Of a stretch of 11,106 nt of DNA, positions 1 through 8,091 are shown piece by piece. The notes beneath the pieces are model-generated. The model made no database searches. It was not told where the DNA came from and saw only the letters and a program-made list of their open reading frames with translations. The stretch is from JBCBSS01 sp039819065. Its GTDB lineage: Bacteria; Bacteroidota; Bacteroidia; Cytophagales; Cyclobacteriaceae. Where the stretch lies: the NCBI GenBank assembly GCA_039819065.1, contig JBCBSS010000200.1:1-11106 (forward strand). Direction: 5' to 3'. Numbering within the stretch: position 1 is the first letter of the stretch; each line of letters opens with the position of its first letter. The position numbers and the translations under genes are program-made.

Positions 1-2882
1 TAAGGAATACTGAAGCTCCTGATGAACAAACCGCTCGTGATATCATTCAAAGTCTGTTTTTCAGTGAGAAACGGTATGACCTTGGAGAGGTTGGTAGATA
101 TAGGATCAATAAGAAGTTGGGCCTTGATATTGACTCTGAACAGAAAGTACTTACCAAAGAAGATATTATTCTCATCGTTAAATACTTGATAGGTCTTATC
201 AATTCAAAAGCGGTAGTAGATGATATTGATCACTTGAGTAACAGAAGAGTGCGAACCGTAGGTGAGCAATTATATACTCAATTTGGTGTAGGTTTGGCCA
301 GGATGGCCAGAACGATCAAAGAGAGAATGAATGTTAGGGATAATGAAGATTTCAAACCTGTTGACCTGATTAATGCCAGAACCCTTTCTTCCGTTATAAA
401 CTCTTTCTTCGGTACTAATCAACTTTCTCAGTTCATGGATCAAACTAATCCATTGGCCGAGATTACACATAAAAGAAGGATGTCGGCTCTGGGCCCAGGG
501 GGGCTGTCAAGAGAAAGAGCTGGTTTCGAGGTAAGGGACGTTCATTATACGCATTATGGTCGTCTCTGTACTATCGAAACTCCGGAAGGTCCTAACATTG
601 GTTTGATATCATCACTTTGCGTTCACGCCAAAGTAAACCATATGGGCTTCATCGAAACCCCTTATCGTAAGGTAAAGGAAGGGATTGTTAATATGAGTTC
701 TGATGTAGTTTACCTAACTGCTGAAGAGGAAGATAACAACAACATTGCGCAAGCAAACGCTCCTTTGGATGACGGTGGAGAGTTCGTTAACGATAAAGTA
801 AAAGCACGATATGAAGGTGACTTCCCTGTAGTTGAGAATCAGGAGGTTCAATATATGGATGTTGCACCAAACCAAATCGTTTCGGTAGCTGCATCATTGA
901 TTCCTTTCTTGGAGCATGATGATGCGAATAGGGCTTTGATGGGCTCAAACATGCAGCGTCAAGCTGTACCATTATTGAAGCCTGAGGCACCGATTGTCGG
1001 TACAGGTTTGGAAGGTAGAGTTGCACTGGATTCAAGAGCACTTGTTTTGGCAGAAGAAAATGGTGTAGTAGATTATGTTGATGCTAAGAAAATAGTGATC
1101 AAGTATGATCTGTCTGATCGAGATAAGCTTATCAATTTTGATGACGAATACAAGACTTATGATTTGATCAAATTCAGAAGAACAAATCAAGACACTTGTA
1201 TCAACTTAAAACCAATAGTCATTAAAGGAGAGCCAGTTACTAAGGGGCAACCTTTATGTGAAGGTTATGCTACCAATAATGGAGAATTGGCGCTTGGAAG
1301 AAACTTGGTTGTGGCATACATGCCTTGGCAAGGTTACAACTTTGAGGATGCTATCGTAATTTCTGAGAGAGTAGTTAGAGAAGACATTTATACTTCCATT
1401 CATATTGATGAATATGAACTAGAAGTTAGAGATACAAAAAGGGGAGAAGAAGAACTTACTTCTGAGATACCTAACGTCAGTGAAGAGGCCGTCAAAAACC
1501 TAGATGAGAATGGTATCATTCGTATGGGCGCCGAAGTTAAAGAGGGAGACATTCTAATTGGTAAGATTACGCCGAAGGGTGAAACAGATCCTACTCCTGA
1601 AGAAAAGCTTCTTAGAGCCATATTCGGTGATAAAGCTGGTGATGTTAAGGATGCCTCACTAAAAGCCCCTCCATCTCTCAAAGGAGTTGTAATAGATACT
1701 AAGCTTTTTTCTAGACCTAAAAAAGACAAGGAACTTCGAGCGAAAGCTAAAAAAGAAATAGAAGTACTGAAATCCAGATATAGCCAAGATTTAAGAGATA
1801 TCAAAGATCAAATGATATTGAAATTGGCTAAGGTGCTAGAAAGTAAGACATGCTTGGGAATCAAGCATAAGTTTGGAGACGTGATCATGAGTAAAGGTGT
1901 GAAGTTCTCAATTACTAATATTAAGGAGAACTTCTTCCCTGAGAAGAATATCTATAAAGATGAAAGCAACTATAATGTACCAGAGGAAGCTAATTTGATT
2001 AGTGACCTTATTTTGGACGGTTGTACAGATGATGAAGATACTAACTCTATTCTTGTAAGCTTGGTAAAGAGCTATAACGTTAAGAGAAACGAAATAGCTG
2101 GTGAGTTTAAACGCGAGAGATTCACTTTGGAAGTAGGTGATGAACTTCCCGCAGGTATTGTACAACTAGCGAAGGTATACATTGCTAAGAAGCGCAAGCT
2201 CAAAGTAGGAGATAAGATGGCTGGTCGCCACGGTAATAAGGGAGTTGTTGCTAAGATCGTACGTCAAGAGGATATGCCATTCCTTGAAGACGGAAGTCCT
2301 GTTGATATATGTCTTAACCCACTAGGGGTTCCATCAAGGATGAACCTAGGTCAGATTTATGAAACGGTACTTGGTTGGGCAGGCCTTAAATTAGGCAGGA
2401 GATATGCAACTCCAATCTTTGATGGAGCTAGCATGGAAGATGTAGCTGGTGAATTATCTGAAGCTAACTTGCCTAAATTCGGAAGAACCTTCTTATTTGA
2501 CGGTTTGACTGGACAACGATTCGATCAACCTGTTACTGTAGGTATAACTTACATGTTGAAACTTGGTCACTTGGTTGATGACAAAATGCATGCTAGGTCG
2601 ATTGGCCCATACTCCTTGATAACTCAACAGCCATTAGGTGGTAAAGCACAATTTGGAGGGCAGAGATTCGGTGAAATGGAAGTTTGGGCTCTCGAAGCGT
2701 TTGGAGCAGCCAATGTGCTACAAGAGATTTTGACAGTTAAGTCAGATGATGTTATCGGAAGAGCTAAGGCATATGAGGCTATCGTAAAAGGGGAGAATAT
2801 GAATAAGCCAAATATTCCGGAATCATTCAATGTATTAGTTCATGAATTAAGAGGTTTGGCCCTTGAAATTACCATGGATTAG
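1..2882 (+). CDS. rpoB: RNA polymerase subunit beta, C-terminal part (5' end outside window)
   Basis: Beta subunit of the core RNA polymerase, forming one side of the active-site cleft. The reading frame is open from base 3 (R-N-T-E-A-P-D-E) to a TAG at 2880-2882, giving 959 visible codons. Family length is near 1270-1290 in Bacteroidota, so roughly 310-330 N-terminal residues are missing; the TTG at 117 is internal, not a start. Visible in order: the FFSEKRYDLGEVGRY segment; the rifampicin region at 411-491 (GTNQLSQFMDQTNPL then HKRRMSALGP); ETPEGPNIGLI; MPWQGYNFEDAI; GKITPKGETDPTPEEKLLRA; a charged Lys/Glu-rich insert between VVIDTKLFSR and DELPAGIVQLAKVY, at the place of the E. coli SI2 (beta-i9) insert; the active-site KMAGRHGNK, with lysines at 2214 and 2238 matching E. 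coli K1065 and K1073; and the C-terminal GGKAQFGGQRFGEMEVWALEA clamp segment. It is followed 55 bases later by rpoC, with no promoter or terminator recognised between them. No frameshift or internal stop was seen. The identification is certain. Confidence 0.98.
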   Translation, partial: RNTEAPDEQTARDIIQSLFFSEKRYDLGEVGRYRINKKLGLDIDSEQKVLTKEDIILIVKYLIGLINSKAVVDDIDHLSNRRVRTVGEQLYTQFGVGLARMARTIKERMNVRDNEDFKPVDLINARTLSSVINSFFGTNQLSQFMDQTNPLAEITHKRRMSALGPGGLSRERAGFEVRDVHYTHYGRLCTIETPEGPNIGLISSLCVHAKVNHMGFIETPYRKVKEGIVNMSSDVVYLTAEEEDNNNIAQANAPLDDGGEFVNDKVKARYEGDFPVVENQEVQYMDVAPNQIVSVAASLIPFLEHDDANRALMGSNMQRQAVPLLKPEAPIVGTGLEGRVALDSRALVLAEENGVVDYVDAKKIVIKYDLSDRDKLINFDDEYKTYDLIKFRRTNQDTCINLKPIVIKGEPVTKGQPLCEGYATNNGELALGRNLVVAYMPWQGYNFEDAIVISERVVREDIYTSIHIDEYELEVRDTKRGEEELTSEIPNVSEEAVKNLDENGIIRMGAEVKEGDILIGKITPKGETDPTPEEKLLRAIFGDKAGDVKDASLKAPPSLKGVVIDTKLFSRPKKDKELRAKAKKEIEVLKSRYSQDLRDIKDQMILKLAKVLESKTCLGIKHKFGDVIMSKGVKFSITNIKENFFPEKNIYKDESNYNVPEEANLISDLILDGCTDDEDTNSILVSLVKSYNVKRNEIAGEFKRERFTLEVGDELPAGIVQLAKVYIAKKRKLKVGDKMAGRHGNKGVVAKIVRQEDMPFLEDGSPVDICLNPLGVPSRMNLGQIYETVLGWAGLKLGRRYATPIFDGASMEDVAGELSEANLPKFGRTFLFDGLTGQRFDQPVTVGITYMLKLGHLVDDKMHARSIGPYSLITQQPLGGKAQFGGQRFGEMEVWALEAFGAANVLQEILTVKSDDVIGRAKAYEAIVKGENMNKPNIPESFNVLVHELRGLALEITMD

Positions 2883-2937
2883 TACGTGAAGAATTATCAG
2901 TTTTTAGACAATAAGAATTAATATATAACCTACCATT

Positions 2938-5900
2938 ATGTCTTTTAGGAAAAACAAAAAAATAAATAACGATTTTTCCAAAATCACTATTAGTCTGGCG
3001 TCGCCAGAATCAATTCTGGAGAGTTCTCATGGTGAGGTAACGCAACCTGAAACCATTAATTATAGAACGTATAAGCCAGAAATGGGTGGTTTATTTTGCG
3101 AACGCATATTCGGACCAGTTAAAGATTGGGAATGTCACTGCGGTAAATACAAAAGAATAAGATACAAGGGTATTATTTGTGACCGATGTGGTGTTGAGGT
3201 TACTGAGAAGAAGGTCAGAAGAGAAAGAATGGGACACATAGAACTTGTCGTCCCTGTAGCTCATATCTGGTATTTCAAATCATTACCGAACAAAATCGGA
3301 TATTTACTCGGTCTTCCTACTAAAAAGTTGGATCAAATCATCTATTATGAGCGCTATGTGGTTATTCAGCCAGGCGTGAAAGAGGAGGATGGTTTAGCTA
3401 GAATGGACTTCTTGACGGAAGATGAGTATCTGGATATTCTAGATAAGCTGCCTAGAGAGAATCAGCTTCTTGACGACGATGATCCTAACAAGTTCATTGC
3501 AAAGATGGGTGCAGAAGCGCTTGAAATGCTTTTGAGCAGACTAGAGCTAGACAATCTGTCCTACGAATTGAGACACCAGGCTGCTACCGACACTTCTCAA
3601 CAGCGTAAAGCCGAAGCGTTGAAAAGACTTAAGGTTGTAGAGGCTTTTAGAGATGCTCGAAAAAGGATTGAAAACAGACCCGAATGGATGGTAATTAGGA
3701 TGGTACCTGTTATTCCTCCTGAACTGAGGCCACTAGTTCCTCTTGATGGAGGTAGGTTTGCGACGTCAGATCTTAACGATCTTTACAGAAGGGTAATAAT
3801 CCGAAACAATCGTCTTAAAAGACTAATAGATATCAAAGCTCCAGAAGTTATTCTTAGAAACGAAAAAAGAATGCTTCAGGAAGCTGTCGACTCATTATTT
3901 GATAACTCAAGAAAAGTTAACGCTGTTAGATCGGACGGTAACCGGGCGCTTAAGTCTCTAAGTGATATGCTTAAGGGAAAACAAGGAAGGTTCCGTCAGA
4001 ATCTACTGGGTAAAAGAGTTGATTATTCTGGACGATCAGTGATTGTGGTAGGACCAGAACTCAAGCTGCATGAGTGTGGTCTTCCAAAAGACATGGCTGC
4101 CGAACTTTTCAAGCCATTTATCATCAGAAAGCTGATAGAAAGGGGTATTGTTAAGACAGTTAAGTCAGCCAAAAAGATTGTAGATCGAAAAGACCCGGTT
4201 GTCTGGGATATTCTGGAGAATGTACTTAAAGGACATCCGGTTCTTCTGAACAGAGCTCCTACACTTCACAGATTGGGTATTCAAGCTTTCCAGCCTAAGC
4301 TCATAGAAGGTAAAGCTATTCAGTTACACCCACTGGTATGTACGGCCTTTAACGCAGACTTTGACGGTGACCAAATGGCAGTTCACGTTCCATTGGGGCA
4401 AGAAGCTGTCCTTGAAGCCTCTATGTTGATGTTATCATCACATAACATTTTAAACCCGGCTAATGGTGCACCTATAACTGTACCTTCTCAAGATATGGTA
4501 CTTGGTCTTTATTATGTCACTAAGGGAAGAAGAGGTACAGAAGACCAGCCAGTTAAAGGTGAGGGTATGGAATTCTACGGTCCTGAGGAAGTAATTATTG
4601 CTTTAAATGAAGGGCAAATTTCTCGTCAGGCTTATGTTAAGGTTAGGACGTTAATTCGAGATGAGAATGAAGAGCTAGTAGAAAAAGTTATTGAGACAGT
4701 AGCAGGTCGGGTAATTTTCAATCAACTAGTTCCACGGGAAGTGGGGTATGTGGACGAATTACTTACCAAGAAAAAATTACAAAAGATTATTTCATTAGTC
4801 TTTAAAATCTCGGGCTTGGCGCGCACTGGCCAGTTCTTGGATGACATTAAGCAATTAGGCTTTAGAACTGCTTACATGGGCGGTTTATCCATAGGGCTTA
4901 ACGATGTGGCTGTTCCGAAAGAAAAAGAAGAATTAGTAGTTGATGCAAAGAAAGAGGTAGATGTAGTTTGGAATAACTATTTGATGGGTCTAATCACAGA
5001 TAACGAACGTTATAATCAGGTTATTGATATTTGGACTCGTACTAATACGCAGTTGACCAACACTTTGATGCAGCAATTGGAAGACGATGATCAGGGCTTC
5101 AACTCGATTTACATGATGATGCACTCAGGTGCTCGTGGTTCACGAGAACAGATTCGTCAGCTAGGTGGCATGAGGGGGCTGATGGCTAAACCTCAGAAGA
5201 ACTTGGTTGGTTCAGTTGGATCTATCATTGAGAACCCAATCCTTTCGAATTTCAAGGAAGGCCTTGATGTAATCGAGTACTTTATTTCTACACACGGTGC
5301 TCGTAAAGGTCTTGCAGATACTGCCCTCAAAACCGCTGATGCAGGTTATCTGACCAGAAGATTGGTTGACGTAGCTCAGGATCTTGTAATTACTGAGGAG
5401 GATTGTGGTACCTTAAGAGGACTCACGGTCGCAGCACTTAAGGATAACGAGGAAATAGTGGAACCGTTATCTGAAAGAATACTAGGACGAGTGACTGTCA
5501 ATGATATATACGATCCGCTTACAGACGAACTTATTATCGGCGCGAATGAAGAGGTAACGGAAGAGATAGCGCGATATATAGATGAAACCAGTGTCGAAGA
5601 GGTTGAAATAAGGTCGTTATTGACATGTGAGACTAAGCACGGAGGATGTGCTAAGTGTTATGGTAGAAACTTGGCTACAGGTAGAATGGTTGAAGCAGGT
5701 GAGGCAGTCGGAGTGATTGCAGCACAATCGATTGGTGAACCTGGCACCCAGCTAACACTACGTACATTCCACGTAGGTGGTACTGCTGCTAATATCGCGG
5801 TGGATGCTTCAATTAGAGCTAAGTTCAGTGGTAAGATAGAGTTTGAAGGGCTAAGATCTATTTCCACGACTGACGCTGAAGGTGAAAAGGTACGCGTTGT

Positions 5901-7257
5901 TATGGGAAGAACTGGTGAGGTCAAAGTTGTTAATGACGACGGCCGCATCTTGATCACAAACAATGTTCCATACGGAGCATTCTTGAAAGTCAAAGAAGGA
6001 GATAAAGTAGAAAAAGGTGATGAGATATGTTTCTGGGATCCATATAATGCAGTGATACTATCAGAACTGGATGGAACAGTTGAATTTGATTCGATCATTG
6101 AAGGTATTACCTACAAAGAGGAATCGGATGAGCAAACTGGACACAGGGAAAAAGTAATCACAGAAACTAGAGATAAGACTAAAAACCCTGCTTTGGTAAT
6201 TCAAGGCAAGGCCGATGAACCTAAGACTTATAATATTCCTGTAGGTGCACACCTTTCGGTTCAAGACGGCCAAAAAATTAAGGCGGGTCAGGTTCTTGCC
6301 AAAATACCTCGTACAATGGGTAAATCAAGAGATATCACTGGAGGTTTGCCTAGGGTCACAGAGCTTTTTGAAGCTAGGAATCCATCTAACCCAGCTGTGG
6401 TTAGTGAGATAGATGGTGTAGTGACCTATGGAGGAATAAAACGTGGTAATAGGGAAATCTTCATCGAGTCGAAGGATGGGGTGAGGAAAAGATACCTTGT
6501 TCCTTTATCCAAACACATATTGGTTCAAGACAACGACTTCGTCAAGGCAGGGCAACCTTTGTCCGACGGAGCAATTACACCTGCTGATATACTGGCGATT
6601 AAAGGACCTACAGCAGTACAAGAGTACTTGGTTAATGAAATTCAGGAGGTATATAGATTACAAGGTGTTAAAATCAATGATAAACACATTGAGGCTATAG
6701 TAAGCCAAATGATGCAGAAAGTTCAAATACTGGATCCAGGAGATACTAGTTTCTTGCCTGGTGAGGCTGTAGATAAATTTACATTCAGGGAAGAGAACGA
6801 TTCTATACTAGATAAGAAGATTGTTGTTGATAATGGAGATTCTGAGTCTTTAAGGCCTGGGCAAATTATATCAGCCCGTGAGCTTAGAGACGAGAACTCT
6901 TCTCTTAAAAGAAAGGACCAAAAACTGGTAGAGGTTCGTGATGCTGTCTCTGCAGTATCGAAGCCTACTCTTCAAGGAATCACGCAAGCTTCATTAAGAA
7001 CGGAAAGTTTCTTGTCTGCCGCGTCATTCCAAGAGACCACCAAAGTCCTCAGCGAGGCAGCAATTCGTGGTAAAACGGATTACTTAATGGGACTGAAAGA
7101 AAACGTAATTGTCGGTCACTTAATACCTGCGGGAACTGGCCAAAGACAGTTTGACAACTTGCTTGTTAATTCTATAGAAGAATATGAGGGTCTTATAGCT
7201 TCAAAGGAAAGGTATGACTCGGAACGTGAAGAGATACATACCCAAGATAATGGATAG
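2938..7257 (+). CDS. rpoC: RNA polymerase subunit beta' (complete)
   Basis: Largest core RNA polymerase subunit, carrying the catalytic magnesium site. It has 1439 residues, full length for Bacteroidota. The N-terminal zinc site is C66, C68, C81 and C84. The catalytic NADFDGD loop starts at N472, with D474, D476 and D478 holding Mg. The bridge helix lies around residue 731 (GARGSREQIRQLGGMRG). The second zinc site is C823, C897, C904 and C907, with the same spacing as E. coli C814/C888/C895/C898. The trigger loop begins near P935 (PGTQLTLRTFHVGGTA). A long insert of about 180 residues, roughly 950-1130, separates its two halves; it aligns by eye with E. coli SI3 (VPYGAFLKVKEGDKVEKGD, DPYNAVILSELDGTV) before DITGGLPRVTELFEAR at about 1132. 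The ATG is not preceded by a Shine-Dalgarno sequence; upstream is AT-rich. The last codons overlap the start of the next gene, so it is probably cotranscribed with rpoB and the downstream small gene. Identification is certain. Confidence 0.99.
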   Translation: MSFRKNKKINNDFSKITISLASPESILESSHGEVTQPETINYRTYKPEMGGLFCERIFGPVKDWECHCGKYKRIRYKGIICDRCGVEVTEKKVRRERMGHIELVVPVAHIWYFKSLPNKIGYLLGLPTKKLDQIIYYERYVVIQPGVKEEDGLARMDFLTEDEYLDILDKLPRENQLLDDDDPNKFIAKMGAEALEMLLSRLELDNLSYELRHQAATDTSQQRKAEALKRLKVVEAFRDARKRIENRPEWMVIRMVPVIPPELRPLVPLDGGRFATSDLNDLYRRVIIRNNRLKRLIDIKAPEVILRNEKRMLQEAVDSLFDNSRKVNAVRSDGNRALKSLSDMLKGKQGRFRQNLLGKRVDYSGRSVIVVGPELKLHECGLPKDMAAELFKPFIIRKLIERGIVKTVKSAKKIVDRKDPVVWDILENVLKGHPVLLNRAPTLHRLGIQAFQPKLIEGKAIQLHPLVCTAFNADFDGDQMAVHVPLGQEAVLEASMLMLSSHNILNPANGAPITVPSQDMVLGLYYVTKGRRGTEDQPVKGEGMEFYGPEEVIIALNEGQISRQAYVKVRTLIRDENEELVEKVIETVAGRVIFNQLVPREVGYVDELLTKKKLQKIISLVFKISGLARTGQFLDDIKQLGFRTAYMGGLSIGLNDVAVPKEKEELVVDAKKEVDVVWNNYLMGLITDNERYNQVIDIWTRTNTQLTNTLMQQLEDDDQGFNSIYMMMHSGARGSREQIRQLGGMRGLMAKPQKNLVGSVGSIIENPILSNFKEGLDVIEYFISTHGARKGLADTALKTADAGYLTRRLVDVAQDLVITEEDCGTLRGLTVAALKDNEEIVEPLSERILGRVTVNDIYDPLTDELIIGANEEVTEEIARYIDETSVEEVEIRSLLTCETKHGGCAKCYGRNLATGRMVEAGEAVGVIAAQSIGEPGTQLTLRTFHVGGTAANIAVDASIRAKFSGKIEFEGLRSISTTDAEGEKVRVVMGRTGEVKVVNDDGRILITNNVPYGAFLKVKEGDKVEKGDEICFWDPYNAVILSELDGTVEFDSIIEGITYKEESDEQTGHREKVITETRDKTKNPALVIQGKADEPKTYNIPVGAHLSVQDGQKIKAGQVLAKIPRTMGKSRDITGGLPRVTELFEARNPSNPAVVSEIDGVVTYGGIKRGNREIFIESKDGVRKRYLVPLSKHILVQDNDFVKAGQPLSDGAITPADILAIKGPTAVQEYLVNEIQEVYRLQGVKINDKHIEAIVSQMMQKVQILDPGDTSFLPGEAVDKFTFREENDSILDKKIVVDNGDSESLRPGQIISARELRDENSSLKRKDQKLVEVRDAVSAVSKPTLQGITQASLRTESFLSAASFQETTKVLSEAAIRGKTDYLMGLKENVIVGHLIPAGTGQRQFDNLLVNSIEEYEGLIASKERYDSEREEIHTQDNG

Positions 7258-7579
7258 CGAAAAGGACAAAAAGAAGGCAAATTCTGGTCAAATTAATATA
7301 GAACTTTCGGAGGATATTGCCGAAGGTATGTATTCTAATCTGGCAATGATAGCTCATTCAAACAGTGAGTTTGTAATAGATTTTATTCGATTAATGCCTG
7401 GTGTTCCCAAGGCTAAGGTGAAATCTAGAATAGTTATCACTCCAGAGCATGCAAAACGTTTATTGTCTGCTTTAAGCGATAATATTCTAAAATACGAAGA
7501 AGCTTTTGGTCCGATTAAGAAGACTGAAGAAGCCCCCCGTTTTCCGATAAACTTTGGAGGAACGGTGGGAGAAGCTTAA
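7250..7579 (+). CDS. DUF3467-type small conserved protein of unknown function
   Basis: The predicted product is 109 residues, cytosolic, with no signal peptide or membrane segment. A polar Lys-rich N-terminus (MDSEKDKKKANSGQ) leads into the conserved core: INIELSEDIAEGMYSNLAMI, HSNSEFVIDFIRLMPGVPKA, KSRIVITPEHAKRLLSALS, NILKYEEAFGPI. This pattern is the one I associate with the DUF3467 family, which commonly follows rpoC in Bacteroidota; no biochemical role is known to me. I prefer the ATG at 7250, which overlaps the rpoC stop as ATGGATAG and leaves a product of normal family length. An in-frame ATG at 7214 would add 12 residues (MTRNVKRYIPKI), but these lie inside rpoC coding sequence and do not look family-like. 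The purine run AAAGGAAAGG ends one base before that ATG, too close to serve as a ribosome site. The overlap suggests translational coupling to rpoC. A role linked to transcription is a guess from position only. Confidence 0.9.
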   Translation: MDSEKDKKKANSGQINIELSEDIAEGMYSNLAMIAHSNSEFVIDFIRLMPGVPKAKVKSRIVITPEHAKRLLSALSDNILKYEEAFGPIKKTEEAPRFPINFGGTVGEA

Positions 7580-7602
7580 TAATCATTATTCGACTTAATA
7601 AG

Positions 7603-7642
7603 TAGGATGCAAAATAGTTTATAAACTTTTGCATCCTATTTT
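7603..7642 (+). terminator. Probable intrinsic terminator or attenuator after the rpoBC unit
   Basis: A perfect 12-bp inverted repeat (TAGGATGCAAAA at 7603-7614, TTTTGCATCCTA at 7627-7638) encloses a 12-base loop and is followed by TTTT. The loop contains the palindrome GTTTATAAAC (7617-7626), so the hairpin could extend with a two-base bulge. Only four of the twelve pairs are G-C and the T run is short, so termination may be partial. It begins 23 bases after the DUF3467 stop, which is the expected place for the end of the rpoB-rpoC transcript. Its 3' arm overlaps the proposed promoter for rpsL. Confidence 0.7.
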
Positions 7643-7659
7643 CAGTTTTAATACCTTTG
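7628..7659 (+). promoter_or_regulatory. Bacteroidota-type sigma-ABfr promoter for the rpsL-rpsG-fusA-rpsJ unit
   Basis: TTTG at 7628-7631 and TACCTTTG at 7652-7659 are separated by 20 bases, fitting the Bacteroidota housekeeping consensus TTTG, about 19-20 bases, TAnnTTTG. Transcription would begin around 7664-7667, giving a leader of about 35-38 bases before the rpsL ATG. The -33 element lies inside the 3' arm of the upstream hairpin. The leader carries a G run (AAAGGGGTGA, 7673-7682) and then an A-rich stretch next to the start codon. The assignment rests on motif match and position; no transcript data are available here. Confidence 0.75.
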
Positions 7660-7701
7660 CAGTCCCAAATTCAAAGGGGTGATTTAAAAAAGTAAGAATA
7701 A

Positions 7702-8076
7702 ATGCCTACTATACAGCAATTAGTACGAAAAGGGAGAAAGAGGTTGACGTCCAAGTCAAAATCGCCGGCTCTTGACTCTTGTCCACAAAGGAGAGGTGTC
7801 TGCACAAGGGTGTATACTACTACTCCCAAGAAGCCGAACTCTGCAATGAGAAAGGTTGCGAGAGTGAGGTTGACTAACGGAAAGGAAGTCAATGCATACA
7901 TACCAGGAGAAGGACATAATCTACAGGAGCACTCGATAGTATTGATTAGAGGAGGTCGTGTGAAAGACTTACCTGGAGTTAGATATCATATTATCAGAGG
8001 AGCACTTGATACTGCTGGCGTAAATGGCAGGCTGCAAGCCAGGTCCAAATACGGAGCTAAAAGACCTAAAAAATAA
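7702..8076 (+). CDS. rpsL: 30S ribosomal protein S12 (uS12)
   Basis: S12 sits at the decoding centre of the 30S subunit and affects tRNA selection accuracy. The product is 124 residues, the usual length, from MPTIQQLVRKGRK to GAKRPKK. The conserved decoding loops are present: TTTPKKPNSAMRKVARVRL with K43, and GGRVKDLPGVRYH with K88, D89 and P91. K43 and K88 are the residues whose changes give streptomycin resistance, so the sequence has the susceptible state. D89 is the position that RimO methylthiolates in E. coli; modification here is unknown. The start is fixed by the universal N-terminus and is preceded by an A-rich stretch (AAAAAAGTAAGAATAA) instead of a Shine-Dalgarno sequence. It is the first gene of the str-type unit, behind its own likely promoter, and rpsG follows after 15 bases. 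Confidence 0.99.
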   Translation: MPTIQQLVRKGRKRLTSKSKSPALDSCPQRRGVCTRVYTTTPKKPNSAMRKVARVRLTNGKEVNAYIPGEGHNLQEHSIVLIRGGRVKDLPGVRYHIIRGALDTAGVNGRLQARSKYGAKRPKK

Positions 8077-8091
8077 TTTAAGCGATAGAAA

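Noticed and set aside
117..119. TTG as a start codon for a shorter beta protein
   Set aside because: The frame is open to the left edge (from base 3) and encodes conserved beta sequence such as RYDLGEVGRY, so this TTG is an internal leucine codon.
2883..2937. Possible promoter or terminator in the rpoB-rpoC gap
   Set aside because: The 55 A/T-rich bases contain no TAnnTTTG box and no convincing inverted repeat; cotranscription is simpler.
6497..6700. 67-codon plus-strand open frame inside rpoC
   Set aside because: It is out of frame within conserved beta' sequence, with no recognisable protein and no independent signals.
7214..7249. Upstream ATG giving a DUF3467 protein with 12 extra residues and a 44-base overlap with rpoC
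   Set aside because: The extra residues come from rpoC coding bases and do not resemble the family N-terminus; the ATG at 7250 gives the usual length.
7607..7624. Five-codon ATG...TAA frame in the terminator loop as a leader peptide
   Set aside because: It lies upstream of the predicted transcription start, is very short and overlaps the hairpin; it is likely chance.
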